The notes below the pieces were generated by a model. The model searched no databases. It was not told the DNA's origin and was given only the letters and a program-made list of their open reading frames with translations. 64,000 nt of DNA, from positions 1 to 64,000 of the forward strand of contig JAIMBT010000006.1 of the NCBI GenBank assembly GCA_023511295.1. Reading direction: 5' to 3'. The translations under genes were made by a program, and so were the position numbers. Numbering within the stretch: position 1 is the first letter of the stretch; the number at the start of each line of letters is the position of its first letter. The stretch comes from Alicyclobacillus sp. (GTDB lineage: Bacteria; Bacillota; Bacilli; Alicyclobacillales; Alicyclobacillaceae). This document shows, one piece after another, positions 9,198 through 18,812 of this stretch.

Positions 9198-9296
9198 GTG
9201 GGCGTGGCGTTCGTCATCCTGTTGGTGTTGCTCGGCGGACTTTGTCTCATCATGGCGCGTAGCGCGGAGGACGGACCGGAACCGCCGCGGGACTGA
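9198..9296 (+). CDS. Small single-pass membrane protein, 32 residues
   Basis: GTG start at 9198 behind AGGAAGGGG. The product starts MGVAFVILLVLLGG, one hydrophobic helix of about 18 residues, then a short charged tail with EDGPEPPRD. This is the layout of many small bacterial membrane proteins, but no family was recognised. It stands alone between the dioxygenase and the exporter, which is on the other strand. It could also be a chance frame. Confidence 0.4.
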   Translation: MGVAFVILLVLLGGLCLIMARSAEDGPEPPRD

Positions 9297-9399
9297 GCGC
9301 GTCAAGCCCTGTCAAACCTGGCGCGCTCGGACCGCACCCGAAGTCTGTCTCGCTCTCCCCTCCCAGCCCCGGCTCCTGCGGCCTGCGCCCGCCTGGGCC

Positions 9400-10692
9400 T
9401 CACACCTCCCCCCGTGCTCCGCCCAGTTCCCTGAGCCGCCGTGTCGGCGCCCCCACCAGCCACAGCGTGGACAAGACCATCCCCGCGGTCGCCCAGATGA
9501 GCGTATGCCGGATGCCGATAGCCTGTCCCACCACACCAGCGAGCAAGGACCCGAGGGCGGTGAGGCCGACGGTGAGCACGCGGATGGTCGCGTTGACGCG
9601 ACCGAGCATCGCGTCCGCGGTGCGTGTCTGGCGAAGCGTGGTGTCGAGGATCTCGTAGATCATCCCCGCCGTATCGCCGACGAGCTGCCAACCGAACAGG
9701 CACAGGACGGACCGCCACACCGGGCCGCCGGCTAAGATCCAAAAGACGCCGGACGCACCTTGAACCAGCATCGTGAGAAGCAGCGTCGGGCCCACGCCGA
9801 AGCGTCGAACAACCGGCCGCACCAACGCGGCGCCCGCGAGCGACCCGACGCCCCCCATCGTCACCGTCACGCCAAACCAGAAAGGCGTCAGGCCCAGCGT
9901 ACGCAGCGCGTACAAGGTGTCCAGCACGAACAGCGCGCTGCTCATCAAACCGAAGCTGCCCGCCGCCCCTGCGAGCGCGCGCAACACCGGGTCGCGGCGG
10001 ATGGCTCGAAGTCCGTCGGCCAACTCCGTCCGCCAGTTGGAGAGCGAAACCGCGACCGGTTCGCCGGATGGCTCCGAACGGTGCGCGGCTTGTCCGCTGC
10101 GGCGGCTGTGACGGCGGTGTTCGCGGCGGCCGATGGCCAGCAGAGACCCGGCAGAGAACAGGTACGACAGGGCGTCCAACCCGATGGCCAGCGGGATTGT
10201 CAGGAGTTGCACGAGGATGCCGGTCAGCCCCGGGCCCACCACTTCCGCCGCCGCCGACGTCACGCCGAGTTTCGCGTTCCCTTCGATGAGCCGCTCACGC
10301 CCTACCAGCCACGGCAAGTAGGCCTGATAGGAGACGTCGAACACGAGCGACAGGATGCCCGTACATCCGGCGATGACGAAGAACATCCAGAGGTGCAGGA
10401 CCCCCGCCAGGGCTGCCGCCGGGACGGCCAGCAACAGCAGCGCGCGGAGGACGTCCGCTGCCACCATGAGCGGCCGCCGCGCCAGCCGGTCCACGAAGAC
10501 ACCGATGAACAACCCCGCGAGGGATGCAGGAAGCTGTGTGACGAGGCTGAGACCGCTCATCGTGAGGGGCGAGATCCCCATCAGCAGGACGGCCCCCATC
10601 GGCAGGCCTTCGCGGGTGATGCGGGACCCTATCTCCGACACGGTCTGCCCGACCCACAGCTCCATGAAATCCCGGTTCCTCCAGAGACTCAT
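9400..10692 (-). CDS. MFS exporter (EntS/MFS_3-like)
   Basis: 430 residues from the ATG at 10692, which has GGGAG eight bases upstream; an ATG five codons earlier lacks a site. About 12 hydrophobic segments. The N-terminus NRDFMELWVGQTVSEIGSRITREGLP and the loop VDRLARRPLMVAADVLRALLL are characteristic of the major-facilitator subgroup that includes the enterobactin exporter EntS and macrolide efflux pumps. A polar loop rich in Arg and His separates the two halves. Role: efflux of a hydrophobic compound, identity unknown. No regulator is adjacent. Confidence 0.85.
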   Translation of the reverse strand: MSLWRNRDFMELWVGQTVSEIGSRITREGLPMGAVLLMGISPLTMSGLSLVTQLPASLAGLFIGVFVDRLARRPLMVAADVLRALLLLAVPAAALAGVLHLWMFFVIAGCTGILSLVFDVSYQAYLPWLVGRERLIEGNAKLGVTSAAAEVVGPGLTGILVQLLTIPLAIGLDALSYLFSAGSLLAIGRREHRRHSRRSGQAAHRSEPSGEPVAVSLSNWRTELADGLRAIRRDPVLRALAGAAGSFGLMSSALFVLDTLYALRTLGLTPFWFGVTVTMGGVGSLAGAALVRPVVRRFGVGPTLLLTMLVQGASGVFWILAGGPVWRSVLCLFGWQLVGDTAGMIYEILDTTLRQTRTADAMLGRVNATIRVLTVGLTALGSLLAGVVGQAIGIRHTLIWATAGMVLSTLWLVGAPTRRLRELGGARGEV

Positions 10693-10759
10693 CCCGTGCG
10701 CTCCCATCCACCGAATTCGCTGCGCCCAGTCTACACGATTTTCCGACAGCCCGCACGCA

Positions 10760-11473
10760 TCACCGCGCCGCGGCGGGGGCAGATACGAGTTCCGCCGTCA
10801 CGATGTAGCGATAAGGCGCGGGTCCGATAAACGTGAAAGGGTAGCACGTCTGCAGGGTGAGTGTATCCGCGGTCGTCGGCTTCATCACTGCGACGTCCGT
10901 CGCAGGCACCACGCGAAACGCCACCGCCCGGTAGACGAAGTTCCCGTAGGGCGTCCCAACGACAATCCGGTCGCCCTTTTGCAGATACCGCAGGCGCGTG
11001 AACACGGTGTCTCGGTGTCCGGCGAGGTACACGTTGCCCGGCTGGCCCGGCAATGCGGTACCGGGTTGGTGCCCGACCCCCTTCGCCAGATCTGCATCTG
11101 CTGTACCCTGCAGGATGGGCACGGTCAGGTCCAGGGATGGGATATCCAGCGTCCCAATCCGCATCCCATCGGCCGGGAGTGGAGTCCACAGCGGCTTCGT
11201 CCCCACAGCAGACGGACTCGTGTCCCCCTCGCGGGTGGCCCCGCCGGACAGGCCAACCCCTAAAGCCTCCGTGCCCCCAGGTGCCGTGGCATCGGCCGCG
11301 ATGGTCTGACCCGCCACGGCGCCCGTTTCAGGCTGGTACACAGGTACCGGCTGCCGGTTCAGCCAGATGGTCTCCGAGGCGTACTGATAACCGTACACCG
11401 CGAACACGGCCATTCCCGCGACCGCTGTGACCCCAGAGATCCACAATCCCATCCATCTCCATGCGCGTCGCAT
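10760..11473 (-). CDS. Class D sortase
   Basis: 237 residues: short cytoplasmic N-terminus, one membrane helix (about residues 9-28), a long linker, then the sortase beta-barrel. Catalytic residues are His153 in YLAGHRDTVF, Cys210 in TLTLQTCYPF and Arg222 in APYRYIVTAE. GTLDIPSLDLTVPILQGTADADLAKGVGH is the typical start of class D sortase domains. The enzyme acts on the outer face of the membrane, cleaving an LPxTx-type signal and joining the protein to the cell wall. The gene lies 21 bases downstream of a gene encoding exactly such a substrate, so the pair is probably dedicated. Confidence 0.93.
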   Translation of the reverse strand: MRRAWRWMGLWISGVTAVAGMAVFAVYGYQYASETIWLNRQPVPVYQPETGAVAGQTIAADATAPGGTEALGVGLSGGATREGDTSPSAVGTKPLWTPLPADGMRIGTLDIPSLDLTVPILQGTADADLAKGVGHQPGTALPGQPGNVYLAGHRDTVFTRLRYLQKGDRIVVGTPYGNFVYRAVAFRVVPATDVAVMKPTTADTLTLQTCYPFTFIGPAPYRYIVTAELVSAPAAAR

Positions 11474-11494
11474 CGCAAGCCCTCCTGTGTTCTG

Positions 11495-12295
11495 TCACGA
11501 CCGCCGCAGGCGCAGCCCAACCACCAGGCCCATGCCCCCCAACACCGCCAGCAAAGCACCCACGCCCATCCAGAGCGGCCCTCGGGTGGCAGTCTGGGGC
11601 AGCTTGTCGGCGGCCGGGCGGTTGGGGGCAGCGTGGGAAGAACCCATGCTCGTCGAAGACGACACGTGCCCGACGCTCGGCTGAGACACCGGCGCACCGG
11701 GCGAATGCGGGCTCGCGTGGCTCGGTCCGCCGCCCGAAACGGTGGTGACGACCTTCACCTCCACCTGTCCGCTGTCCGTCCCGTGGCTCGCCGCGGTCGA
11801 TCCGCTGCACACCTGGCCCACCCCCGCCTGGCCGTGCGCACTGGCGCTGCCGGCCGCACATCCGCCGGCGCTCGCGGTCCGGCTCGTTCCGACGACACAG
11901 GAGGTGGTTCCGGAGTGGGTCCGGTTCGTCGCGTTCCCACGCGGCACCGCTGTCACGCAGCCCACCGGATGCCACGTGAGCGTAGCCGGTTCACCGCACG
12001 AAACCCATCCAGACCAGCGCACGACTTGCCATCTCCGCACGTTGAGCTGGTTGTTGACGTGGCTGTTCAAATGCGCGTTCACGTGCTCGTTGACGTGGCT
12101 GTTCAAATGCGCGTTCACGTGCTCGTTGACGTGGCTGTTGACGTGCGCGTTCACGTGCTCGTTGACGTGGACATTGACGTGGGTGTGCCCGACCGCCGCA
12201 GGTGTGCAGGCGAGTGCCGACACCGGTGCGGCAGCCAGCATGCCGATACCAGCCAGAGCCGCGATGGACCCTTGGCGCAATCGAATTCCCCTCAT
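11495..12295 (-). CDS. LPXTG-type cell-wall protein with His-Val-Asn tetrad repeat
   Basis: 266 residues from the ATG at 12295 (GGAGG nine bases upstream; an ATG three codons earlier directly abuts that site). Order: signal peptide (about 1-30); twelve tetrads of form H[VL]N-x, the last reading QLNV (about 37-84); a Cys-containing middle region with scattered cysteines (CGEP, GC, SCVV, GCAAG, VCSG); a Ser/His/Gly/Pro-rich wall-spanning stretch; then a sorting signal LPQTA near 232, a hydrophobic helix and the tail RLRRS. No enzymatic family was recognised. Regularly spaced histidines suggest metal binding or a stacked beta structure (inference). The sortase gene follows by 21 bases. Confidence 0.85.
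   Translation of the reverse strand: MRGIRLRQGSIAALAGIGMLAAAPVSALACTPAAVGHTHVNVHVNEHVNAHVNSHVNEHVNAHLNSHVNEHVNAHLNSHVNNQLNVRRWQVVRWSGWVSCGEPATLTWHPVGCVTAVPRGNATNRTHSGTTSCVVGTSRTASAGGCAAGSASAHGQAGVGQVCSGSTAASHGTDSGQVEVKVVTTVSGGGPSHASPHSPGAPVSQPSVGHVSSSTSMGSSHAAPNRPAADKLPQTATRGPLWMGVGALLAVLGGMGLVVGLRLRRS
12060..12167 (-). repeat. Three tandem 36-base units inside the wall-protein gene
   Basis: The two units at 12060-12095 and 12096-12131 are identical; the third, 12132-12167, differs at a few positions. Each encodes twelve residues, i.e. three H-V/L-N-x tetrads. DNA-level identity shows recent tandem duplication, so copy number may vary between strains. Confidence 0.9.
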
Positions 12296-12327
12296 GGGCT
12301 TCATCCTCCGTGTCTATCGATGGCGAG

Positions 12328-12415
12328 GTCGATCCGGATCGACGATCACGGTCATAAGAGTCGAATGAAGCACCGTCATTTATGGGGTTGTCTACCTATT
12401 TTGGACATTTATGGG
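12328..12415 (-). promoter_or_regulatory. Promoter/operator region of the wall protein-sortase operon
   Basis: Contains a perfect 16-base palindrome (GTCGATCC/GGATCGAC, 12328-12343), a weak promoter on the minus strand (TGACGG at 12378-12373, TATGAC at 12356-12351, 16-base spacer), and two copies of CCCATAAATG on the minus strand (12377-12386 and 12406-12415), about three helical turns apart. The palindrome would sit at the transcription start, and the direct repeats overlap and precede the -35. This arrangement fits a repressor plus a direct-repeat-binding regulator (inference). Confidence 0.4.
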
Positions 12416-12460
12416 CTTCTCCGATGGTCCGTGTCAAAGTGTGATCAAACCAAGGGGGGA

Positions 12461-13063
12461 TTACCGTCCGGGCTGCGAGCGACCCTCGGGCGCGCCGGGG
12501 CGCCGGCGCAGCCGGGCACCGACCCACCACGCCGCCCCTCCGGTCGCCATTCCGTACAGAGACAGCCACGCCATGGTCCGCCAGAAATGCGTGGTCAGCT
12601 GTGCGCCTGCAACCGTGAAGACGACCATCGTCGGAAGTTTTCCGAGCAGGGTGGCCCAGACGAATGCGGAAATGGGGATCCCGGTCACCGCCCCCGCCGT
12701 GTTGACGACGGACGACGGAAAGACCGGGATGAGCCGCGTCATCAAGACGGCGTAGAACCCGTGCCGCTCCAACAGCGCGACGAGGGCCCGCCAGTGCCGG
12801 TACCGGCGTAACCACCGATTGACGGGGCGAAGCAAGATGGTCCGCTCCAGGAAGAACTTGAGCAGGGCGCCGAAGCAGGCGCCCAACCATGCAGCCAACA
12901 CCGCCGGGACGAGCGGCAGAACCGCGCCCATCGCGCCGGCAATCAGCGGGATGGGCAAAACAGGTACGAAGGATACGAACACAATCAGCCAGAACCCGAC
13001 CCACGCGGCGAGCGTACCGCCCTGGGCAACGAGCGCGTACCAGTGGTGGACGTGCGTCAACAA
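12461..13063 (-). CDS. VTT-domain (DedA/TVP38-like) membrane protein
   Basis: About 200 residues with five or six hydrophobic segments. The signature of the VTT family is present: LMTRLIPVFPSSVVNTAGAVTGIP, preceded by ALLERHGFYAV. Proteins of this family are linked to lipid scrambling and membrane homeostasis. The start is uncertain: the frame offers only two consecutive TTG codons (13063, 13060) without a strong ribosome binding site. It lies 81 bases downstream of the beta-propeller lipoprotein gene on the same strand and may be cotranscribed with it. Confidence 0.8.
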   Translation of the reverse strand: MLTHVHHWYALVAQGGTLAAWVGFWLIVFVSFVPVLPIPLIAGAMGAVLPLVPAVLAAWLGACFGALLKFFLERTILLRPVNRWLRRYRHWRALVALLERHGFYAVLMTRLIPVFPSSVVNTAGAVTGIPISAFVWATLLGKLPTMVVFTVAGAQLTTHFWRTMAWLSLYGMATGGAAWWVGARLRRRPGAPEGRSQPGR

Positions 13064-13144
13064 CGCGAGCGACCCGCCTGACCGGCGGACACCCGCCGCG
13101 CGCCGGCTCGATGTCTGGTCACCTCGTGCGCCTCCTCCATCCCC

Positions 13145-15151
13145 TTACGACGACGCCTGTGTCACGGCTTCGAGCGAATTCGCCACCCGCACCATCTGCC
13201 AGTCGCTGTACGGAGCGTTCGACTGCAGGTACTCCATGAGGACGTAGGTGCTGCCGCGCTTGAAGAACAGGAACTGGTTCACCTGACCGCGCTGGTTGGT
13301 CGTCTCGACGTAGCGCGCCGCAGACCCATCCGCGAGTTGCTCCTGGTACTGGACTTCTGGCTCACTCGGAATGTCGACAGGGTGCTTCGATTCAATCAGC
13401 CAGATGTGATTGTACACCAACCCGATAGATCCGTCGCCGTCTGTCTTGACGATGTGCAACGCGTCGTTGTCCAGGCCGAGGGTCGGCAGCCAGACCGGGA
13501 TGCCGTCGCGTTGGCCCGTCTGCCCGGCCTCCTGCAACTGGTTCGCGGTGTACGCAATCGGCGTCAAGCGACCGTTCTGCACGCCCTGTGGACTCAACAC
13601 GAACTGGTAGATCAGCGACCAATTGGCCCCGCCGTCCACCGTCGCAAAGACATCCGCAAACCGGTTGTCCGCGCGGGTGACCAACCAACCCTGCTGGTCG
13701 TTCACAAAGGAGATGGCGCCAAAGCTGCCTGGGAATCCGTCCGGTCCATTCTGCCAGTGCACCCCGTCCCCGGTTCGTCCGGTCGAGACAATCCCGTACG
13801 GCCCCGTCGGCAGAGACACCCCCGCCTCGAAGGCGTGTCCTTCATCCACCACGTCGATGTCGTCCGCCACCAGCCCTGGTCCGGCTGTTGCCGGCCCGGC
13901 GTTCGGCACGCCAGGAGCCGGTCCACCGCCAGCGGTGGCATTGGCGACCGGTGTGCTCCAGGTGGCCCCGGCGTCGGCCGAATGGAACAGGGTATACCCT
14001 TCCTGCATCATCCCGTAGCCACCAATCACCTGTACCCAGATGTCCCTTGGCGTGTCCATCCACACCTGCCCGGTCACGTCGTTCTGGGTCGACTTCTGCA
14101 ACACGGTCTGCCACGTCGCCCCGCCGTCGGATGTCCGCTCCATCTGAAACTGCGTGCCGCCGGACACCAGCGCGGTGCCGTGGCCTGCGTCTGCGTAAGC
14201 GACGGCGGTCGCACCTTTCGGAACCGGCAACGCGCGCCAGTGCTGGCCCCCGTCCGTCGTCTCATACGCCGCCGCAGGCACCGCTGACGCGCCGGTCATC
14301 TCCGCCGTGGTACCACTGAGAAAGACGAATCCGGTGCGCGCATCGAGGAACCGGATTTGTACCTGTTGCCCGGATTGCAGGGCCCCCGGGAGCGCGTCGG
14401 CAGCGCTGGCCGGCGTCACCTTCTGCCAGGAGCGTCCCCCGTCCGACGTTTGCCACAACGCCAAGCCGGATGCCCCGCTGCCGGCCGCCGTCATCAGGGC
14501 GAACCCCGTGTCGCGGTTGACGAAGTCGACCCGGAGGATGGTCTGTGCCGACGTCTGGTACACCTCTGCCCAACGGCGCCCACCGTCCGACGTGGCGTAG
14601 ATCTGGTTGGGGCCAACCAGCCACCCGTGCGCGGAATCGACGAACTGCACCGCATCCGGTGCGAATCCAGGAGCGTTCTGCAGCGGGTACGCCGCGGTCT
14701 GCCCGCCACCCGCCACGAGGCTCCAGCCAGCAGCTGGCGAGCGGGTTCCGCCCACCCCGTTTCCAGTCTCTCCTATGGAACCGGCCTCCGGGGTGTGGGT
14801 GGGATTCGATCCGCTCCCACGCCCATCCTGGCTACCGCTGGCGGCCGCTCCGCTGGTCCCACCCGCGGTGTTGGCGCCAGCCTGGTTCGCCGGCCCTGCC
14901 GTCGACGCCGCACCACCTCCGCGTCCCTCGCTGGTAGGACCGCTCTGTGCGTTGGCATCCGCCGAGCTGGCGGTCTGATGGGCCGGCGCCTCAGCGTTCG
15001 CCGTGTGACTGGCCCCGCAACCCGCAAGCAGCGCACTCCCCGTGAGTGCAAGGGTGGCCGTCCACCACGCTGCGCGGTGTCGAGGGCGCCGACGGCGCAT
15101 GCCCGTCCGGCGCTGTGAACGCGGTGTCTCCGTGTTGTCCGTTCGTCCCAT
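13145..15151 (-). CDS. Large lipoprotein with Ycf48/BNR-type beta-propeller repeats
   Basis: 668 residues from the ATG at 15151 (GGAGGGG eight bases upstream). A basic N-terminus leads to a lipobox, LTGSALLAGC, so the mature protein should be lipid-anchored outside the membrane. A low-complexity Ala/Gly/Ser linker follows, then repeated propeller strands marked by TSDGGRRW, TSDGGRSW, TTDGGQHW, TSDGGATW, SADAGATW and TVDGGANW, the pattern of sialidase-like BNR and Ycf48 propellers. The last 150 residues are not repetitive. The binding partner or function is unknown; a scaffold or sensor at the cell surface is plausible. Confidence 0.82.
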   Translation of the reverse strand: MGRTDNTETPRSQRRTGMRRRRPRHRAAWWTATLALTGSALLAGCGASHTANAEAPAHQTASSADANAQSGPTSEGRGGGAASTAGPANQAGANTAGGTSGAAASGSQDGRGSGSNPTHTPEAGSIGETGNGVGGTRSPAAGWSLVAGGGQTAAYPLQNAPGFAPDAVQFVDSAHGWLVGPNQIYATSDGGRRWAEVYQTSAQTILRVDFVNRDTGFALMTAAGSGASGLALWQTSDGGRSWQKVTPASAADALPGALQSGQQVQIRFLDARTGFVFLSGTTAEMTGASAVPAAAYETTDGGQHWRALPVPKGATAVAYADAGHGTALVSGGTQFQMERTSDGGATWQTVLQKSTQNDVTGQVWMDTPRDIWVQVIGGYGMMQEGYTLFHSADAGATWSTPVANATAGGGPAPGVPNAGPATAGPGLVADDIDVVDEGHAFEAGVSLPTGPYGIVSTGRTGDGVHWQNGPDGFPGSFGAISFVNDQQGWLVTRADNRFADVFATVDGGANWSLIYQFVLSPQGVQNGRLTPIAYTANQLQEAGQTGQRDGIPVWLPTLGLDNDALHIVKTDGDGSIGLVYNHIWLIESKHPVDIPSEPEVQYQEQLADGSAARYVETTNQRGQVNQFLFFKRGSTYVLMEYLQSNAPYSDWQMVRVANSLEAVTQASS

Positions 15152-15305
15152 TGGTTCGCCCCTCCATCGATGCATGACGATGACTCGTGGCCACGTCGTC
15201 TCGTATATCCCTTCTGACGTTGACGCGGTCCCTTTCGTTTCACCGAACAGACGGGACAGAGCCGCGGCGGCCAACCGGCGCATCTCGAAGGCCCCGTCGA
15301 CGGGG

Positions 15306-16409
15306 TCAGCGACGGCCGCCCCCGAGCAGGCCGATGACCACCGGGACCGCGACGATGCAGAGCAGCATCAGCCACGCCACAGGGTGGGCGAAGTTCACGG
15401 TCCACCCGACGCCGAAGCGCTTCGGCACAATGGGTGCTGGGTCGTGGCGATTCCAATAGAAGACACCGCCCACCCAGAACGAGTCGTCGTCGCGCTGCAC
15501 CCGCACGGACGCTCGAGCGCTATCGTCTACGCGCCGGGCAGTCTGCGCGGCGCGAACGAGGAGCACAAGCGTTATCAGCACCCCGAAGGCGATGGTACTG
15601 AGGCTGACGGCCACAGCCGTCGACACTCCCAGGGCCGCCACGCCCCAGACCGGCAGCAGCGCGAACAGTTGACCCAGCGCGACGAAGGCGAGCAACACCC
15701 ACACGCTCTGCAGCGTCGCACGCTGCAGAGCCGCGGCCCGGGCCTGGGAAGCTGCGGGACGGCTTGCATCCAGCCGGACCGGCAGTCGATGCACGTTCAG
15801 GTGCAGAGCCCCGAGGCCAACCGTCAGTGCCAGGACAATGAGAAACGGGCCGAACACGCTCCACAGAGACTTCGCCGCCCATCTATCTGGCTGCCCGTTC
15901 AAGCCGAAGTGGACCGCGACCTGCGCGGGCAGGCTCGCGTAGGCGCGCGCCCCAATGGCACACGCCGCCAGCGTCACAACGAGCGCCGGCAAAGCCCAGA
16001 GGAGGGATGGGGCCCGCACCGCGCGGCGGAAGGCTGTATCGGCCACAAGCGACTGCGTGTAGCCGGCATACCAGTTCTCGTCGCTCTTCGCCCGCAACAG
16101 CTTCCGCCGCGCGCCGTAGAAGTTGCCGAAGTGAAGCAGGAGCGAGGCCGCCATCAGACCGAAGAGGGCGCCTGGGTTCGCCCACCACCCCAGCACCAGT
16201 ACCGCCCCGCACGCAGCCAGGATACACGCGAAGATCACGCACCAGCGGACCCGGTAGGCGCGCTGGGCGGACCGGACGGACGGCGCATCCACGAAGGCTG
16301 GGGGCACGCGGACGCCAAACTGGACGGTCTGCTCGCTGAGTTCCGGAACCAACGCGAAGCTCACGTTGAGTAAGCCGATGGTGATGCAGTACACAATGAC
16401 GATGCTCAT
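15306..16409 (-). CDS. DUF1648/DUF5808 membrane protein (SdpI-like)
   Basis: 367 residues from the ATG at 16409. Several hydrophobic helices surround the DUF1648 signature LPAQVAVHFGLNGQPDRWAAKS, and the C-terminal SFWVGGVFYWNRHDP...VPKRFGVGWTVNF matches the DUF5808 pattern. Related proteins include SdpI-type immunity/signalling proteins of Bacillus. The start codon overlaps the stop of the GntR gene upstream (ATGA), so translation is coupled and the two genes form one operon. A role in resistance to a membrane-active compound is a reasonable guess. Confidence 0.82.
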   Translation of the reverse strand: MSIVIVYCITIGLLNVSFALVPELSEQTVQFGVRVPPAFVDAPSVRSAQRAYRVRWCVIFACILAACGAVLVLGWWANPGALFGLMAASLLLHFGNFYGARRKLLRAKSDENWYAGYTQSLVADTAFRRAVRAPSLLWALPALVVTLAACAIGARAYASLPAQVAVHFGLNGQPDRWAAKSLWSVFGPFLIVLALTVGLGALHLNVHRLPVRLDASRPAASQARAAALQRATLQSVWVLLAFVALGQLFALLPVWGVAALGVSTAVAVSLSTIAFGVLITLVLLVRAAQTARRVDDSARASVRVQRDDDSFWVGGVFYWNRHDPAPIVPKRFGVGWTVNFAHPVAWLMLLCIVAVPVVIGLLGGGRR

Positions 16410-16846
16410 CCCTCCGATACCTCCCCATGTGCGCCGGACGCACCCCCGGCCGAATCCGAAACCACCTGAGATCCCCGTTCGACGAACTGGTCCAAGATCT
16501 CCACACACCGCTGCAGGACCTGCTCGCGAGTCCACCCACGCAGCCACGCTTCCGCCAACCAGACGCGCGCCTGTTCGCGCCAGAGCTCGGGAAACCCAGG
16601 GGACGGAGGTTGGACAGACACCACTGCACCCGTCTTCCGGCTGACCCGAACCAAGCCGTCCTGCCGCAACAGGTCGTACGCCTTGTGGACCGTGTGAAAG
16701 TTGATGCCAAAGTCGGCCGCCAACTGGCGCGTGGGCGGCAGCGCTTCGCCATCCCGCAGGCGCCCCTCGGCGATACCCACCACCACCTGGTCGCGGATCT
16801 GCTGGTACAGGGGCGTTTCACTGCCCACATCCAAGAAGATCTCCAT
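16406..16846 (-). CDS. GntR-family transcriptional regulator, YtrA subfamily
   Basis: 146 residues. An N-terminal winged helix (TPLYQQIRDQVVVGIAEGRLRDGEALPPTRQLAADFGINFHTVHKAYDLLRQDGLV) is followed by a short helical dimerisation tail, which is the YtrA type and lacks the large ligand-binding domain of other GntR proteins. YtrA repressors usually control an adjacent membrane operon and respond to cell-envelope-active agents. Here the gene is coupled to a DUF1648 membrane protein and preceded by a perfect palindrome that is its likely binding site. Confidence 0.9.
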   Translation of the reverse strand: MEIFLDVGSETPLYQQIRDQVVVGIAEGRLRDGEALPPTRQLAADFGINFHTVHKAYDLLRQDGLVRVSRKTGAVVSVQPPSPGFPELWREQARVWLAEAWLRGWTREQVLQRCVEILDQFVERGSQVVSDSAGGASGAHGEVSEG

Positions 16847-16868
16847 CCCTTGTTCGCCATCCTCTGTT

Positions 16869-16889
16869 TGTTATATAACTTATATAACA
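16869..16889. promoter_or_regulatory. Perfect 21-base palindrome, probable GntR operator
   Basis: Arms TGTTATATAA and TTATATAACA flank one central base, 22 bases upstream of the GntR start codon. Its AT-rich content stands out in this GC-rich region and it would overlap the promoter. Autoregulation by the downstream YtrA-type repressor is the simplest reading. Confidence 0.65.
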
Positions 16890-16927
16890 CATGAACAAGA
16901 TCGATCACAAGCTGGTTTTCCGCCCAA

Positions 16928-16976
16928 ACACGAAACGGAACGCCAGGTCGTCCTGACCCAGCGTTCCGTTTCGTGT
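16928..16976. terminator. Strong hairpin terminator at the end of the riboflavin operon
   Basis: A perfect 16-base stem (ACACGAAACGGAACGC paired with its complement at 16961-16976) encloses a 17-base loop. It lies 24 bases beyond the ribH stop on the minus strand. The T-run after it is short (TTT). Confidence 0.65.
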
Positions 16977-17000
16977 CTGTGGGGGATGACGCGAAATCGC

Positions 17001-17468
17001 TCAGCCCATCTGTCGATTCAGGTTGGCCATCTCAATGGCCGTGACAGCCGCCTCCCAGCCCTTGTTACCGGCCTTCGTGCCCGCGCGCTCAATCGCCTGC
17101 TCAATCGTGTCCGTCGTGAGCACCCCGAAGATGGTCGGCGTCCCGGTCGAAAGGGAGATCTGCGCCACCCCCTTCGCCACCTCCGCGGCGACGTAGTCAA
17201 AGTGCGGCGTCGCGCCGCGGATGACCGCGCCGAGGCAGATCACCGCGTCGTACTGCCGAGATTCTGCCAGGCGTTTCGCCGCAAACGGGATCTCGAACGC
17301 CCCCGGCACCCACGCGACCGTCACCGCCGGCTCGTCCACGCCGTGCCGCCCGAGCGCGTCAAGCGCCCCGCTCAGCAGCTTCGACGTGATGAACTCGTTA
17401 AACCGCCCCACGACCACCCCAAACCGCAACCCTTGACCTATCAGGTGTCCTTCCAGTTTCTGTACCAC
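17001..17468 (-). CDS. ribH: 6,7-dimethyl-8-ribityllumazine synthase
   Basis: 155 residues from the GTG at 17468 (GGAGGGG just upstream), the usual family length; a longer frame to 17531 is less likely. Family motifs are present: [34 protein letters not shown], and [15 protein letters not shown] with the catalytic histidine. It condenses 5-amino-6-ribitylamino-uracil with 3,4-dihydroxy-2-butanone 4-phosphate, forming icosahedral or pentameric assemblies in the cytoplasm. It is the last gene of the ribD-ribE-ribBA-ribH operon, 98 bases after ribBA. Confidence 0.96.
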   Translation of the reverse strand: MVQKLEGHLIGQGLRFGVVVGRFNEFITSKLLSGALDALGRHGVDEPAVTVAWVPGAFEIPFAAKRLAESRQYDAVICLGAVIRGATPHFDYVAAEVAKGVAQISLSTGTPTIFGVLTTDTIEQAIERAGTKAGNKGWEAAVTAIEMANLNRQMG

Positions 17469-17566
17469 CTTGTCCCCTCCGTCTCCATATTCGATGGTTT
17501 GGCGCACCGACCGCGCCCGCGTTCCTTCCATCCGACCACACCCCTTGGCCGGCCCTCATCCCCGTG

Positions 17567-18760
<1,194 letters not shown>

Positions 18761-18812
18761 TGTCCATCCGCCCTTTCCCTCTGTCGGTCGGCTGGTCGAA
18801 ACCGCCGTTCAA

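Noticed and set aside
8922-9296. Longer 124-residue frame ending at 9296
   Set aside because: Upstream part is Arg/Pro-rich and lacks a site; only the last 32 residues behind a good ribosome binding site look protein-like.
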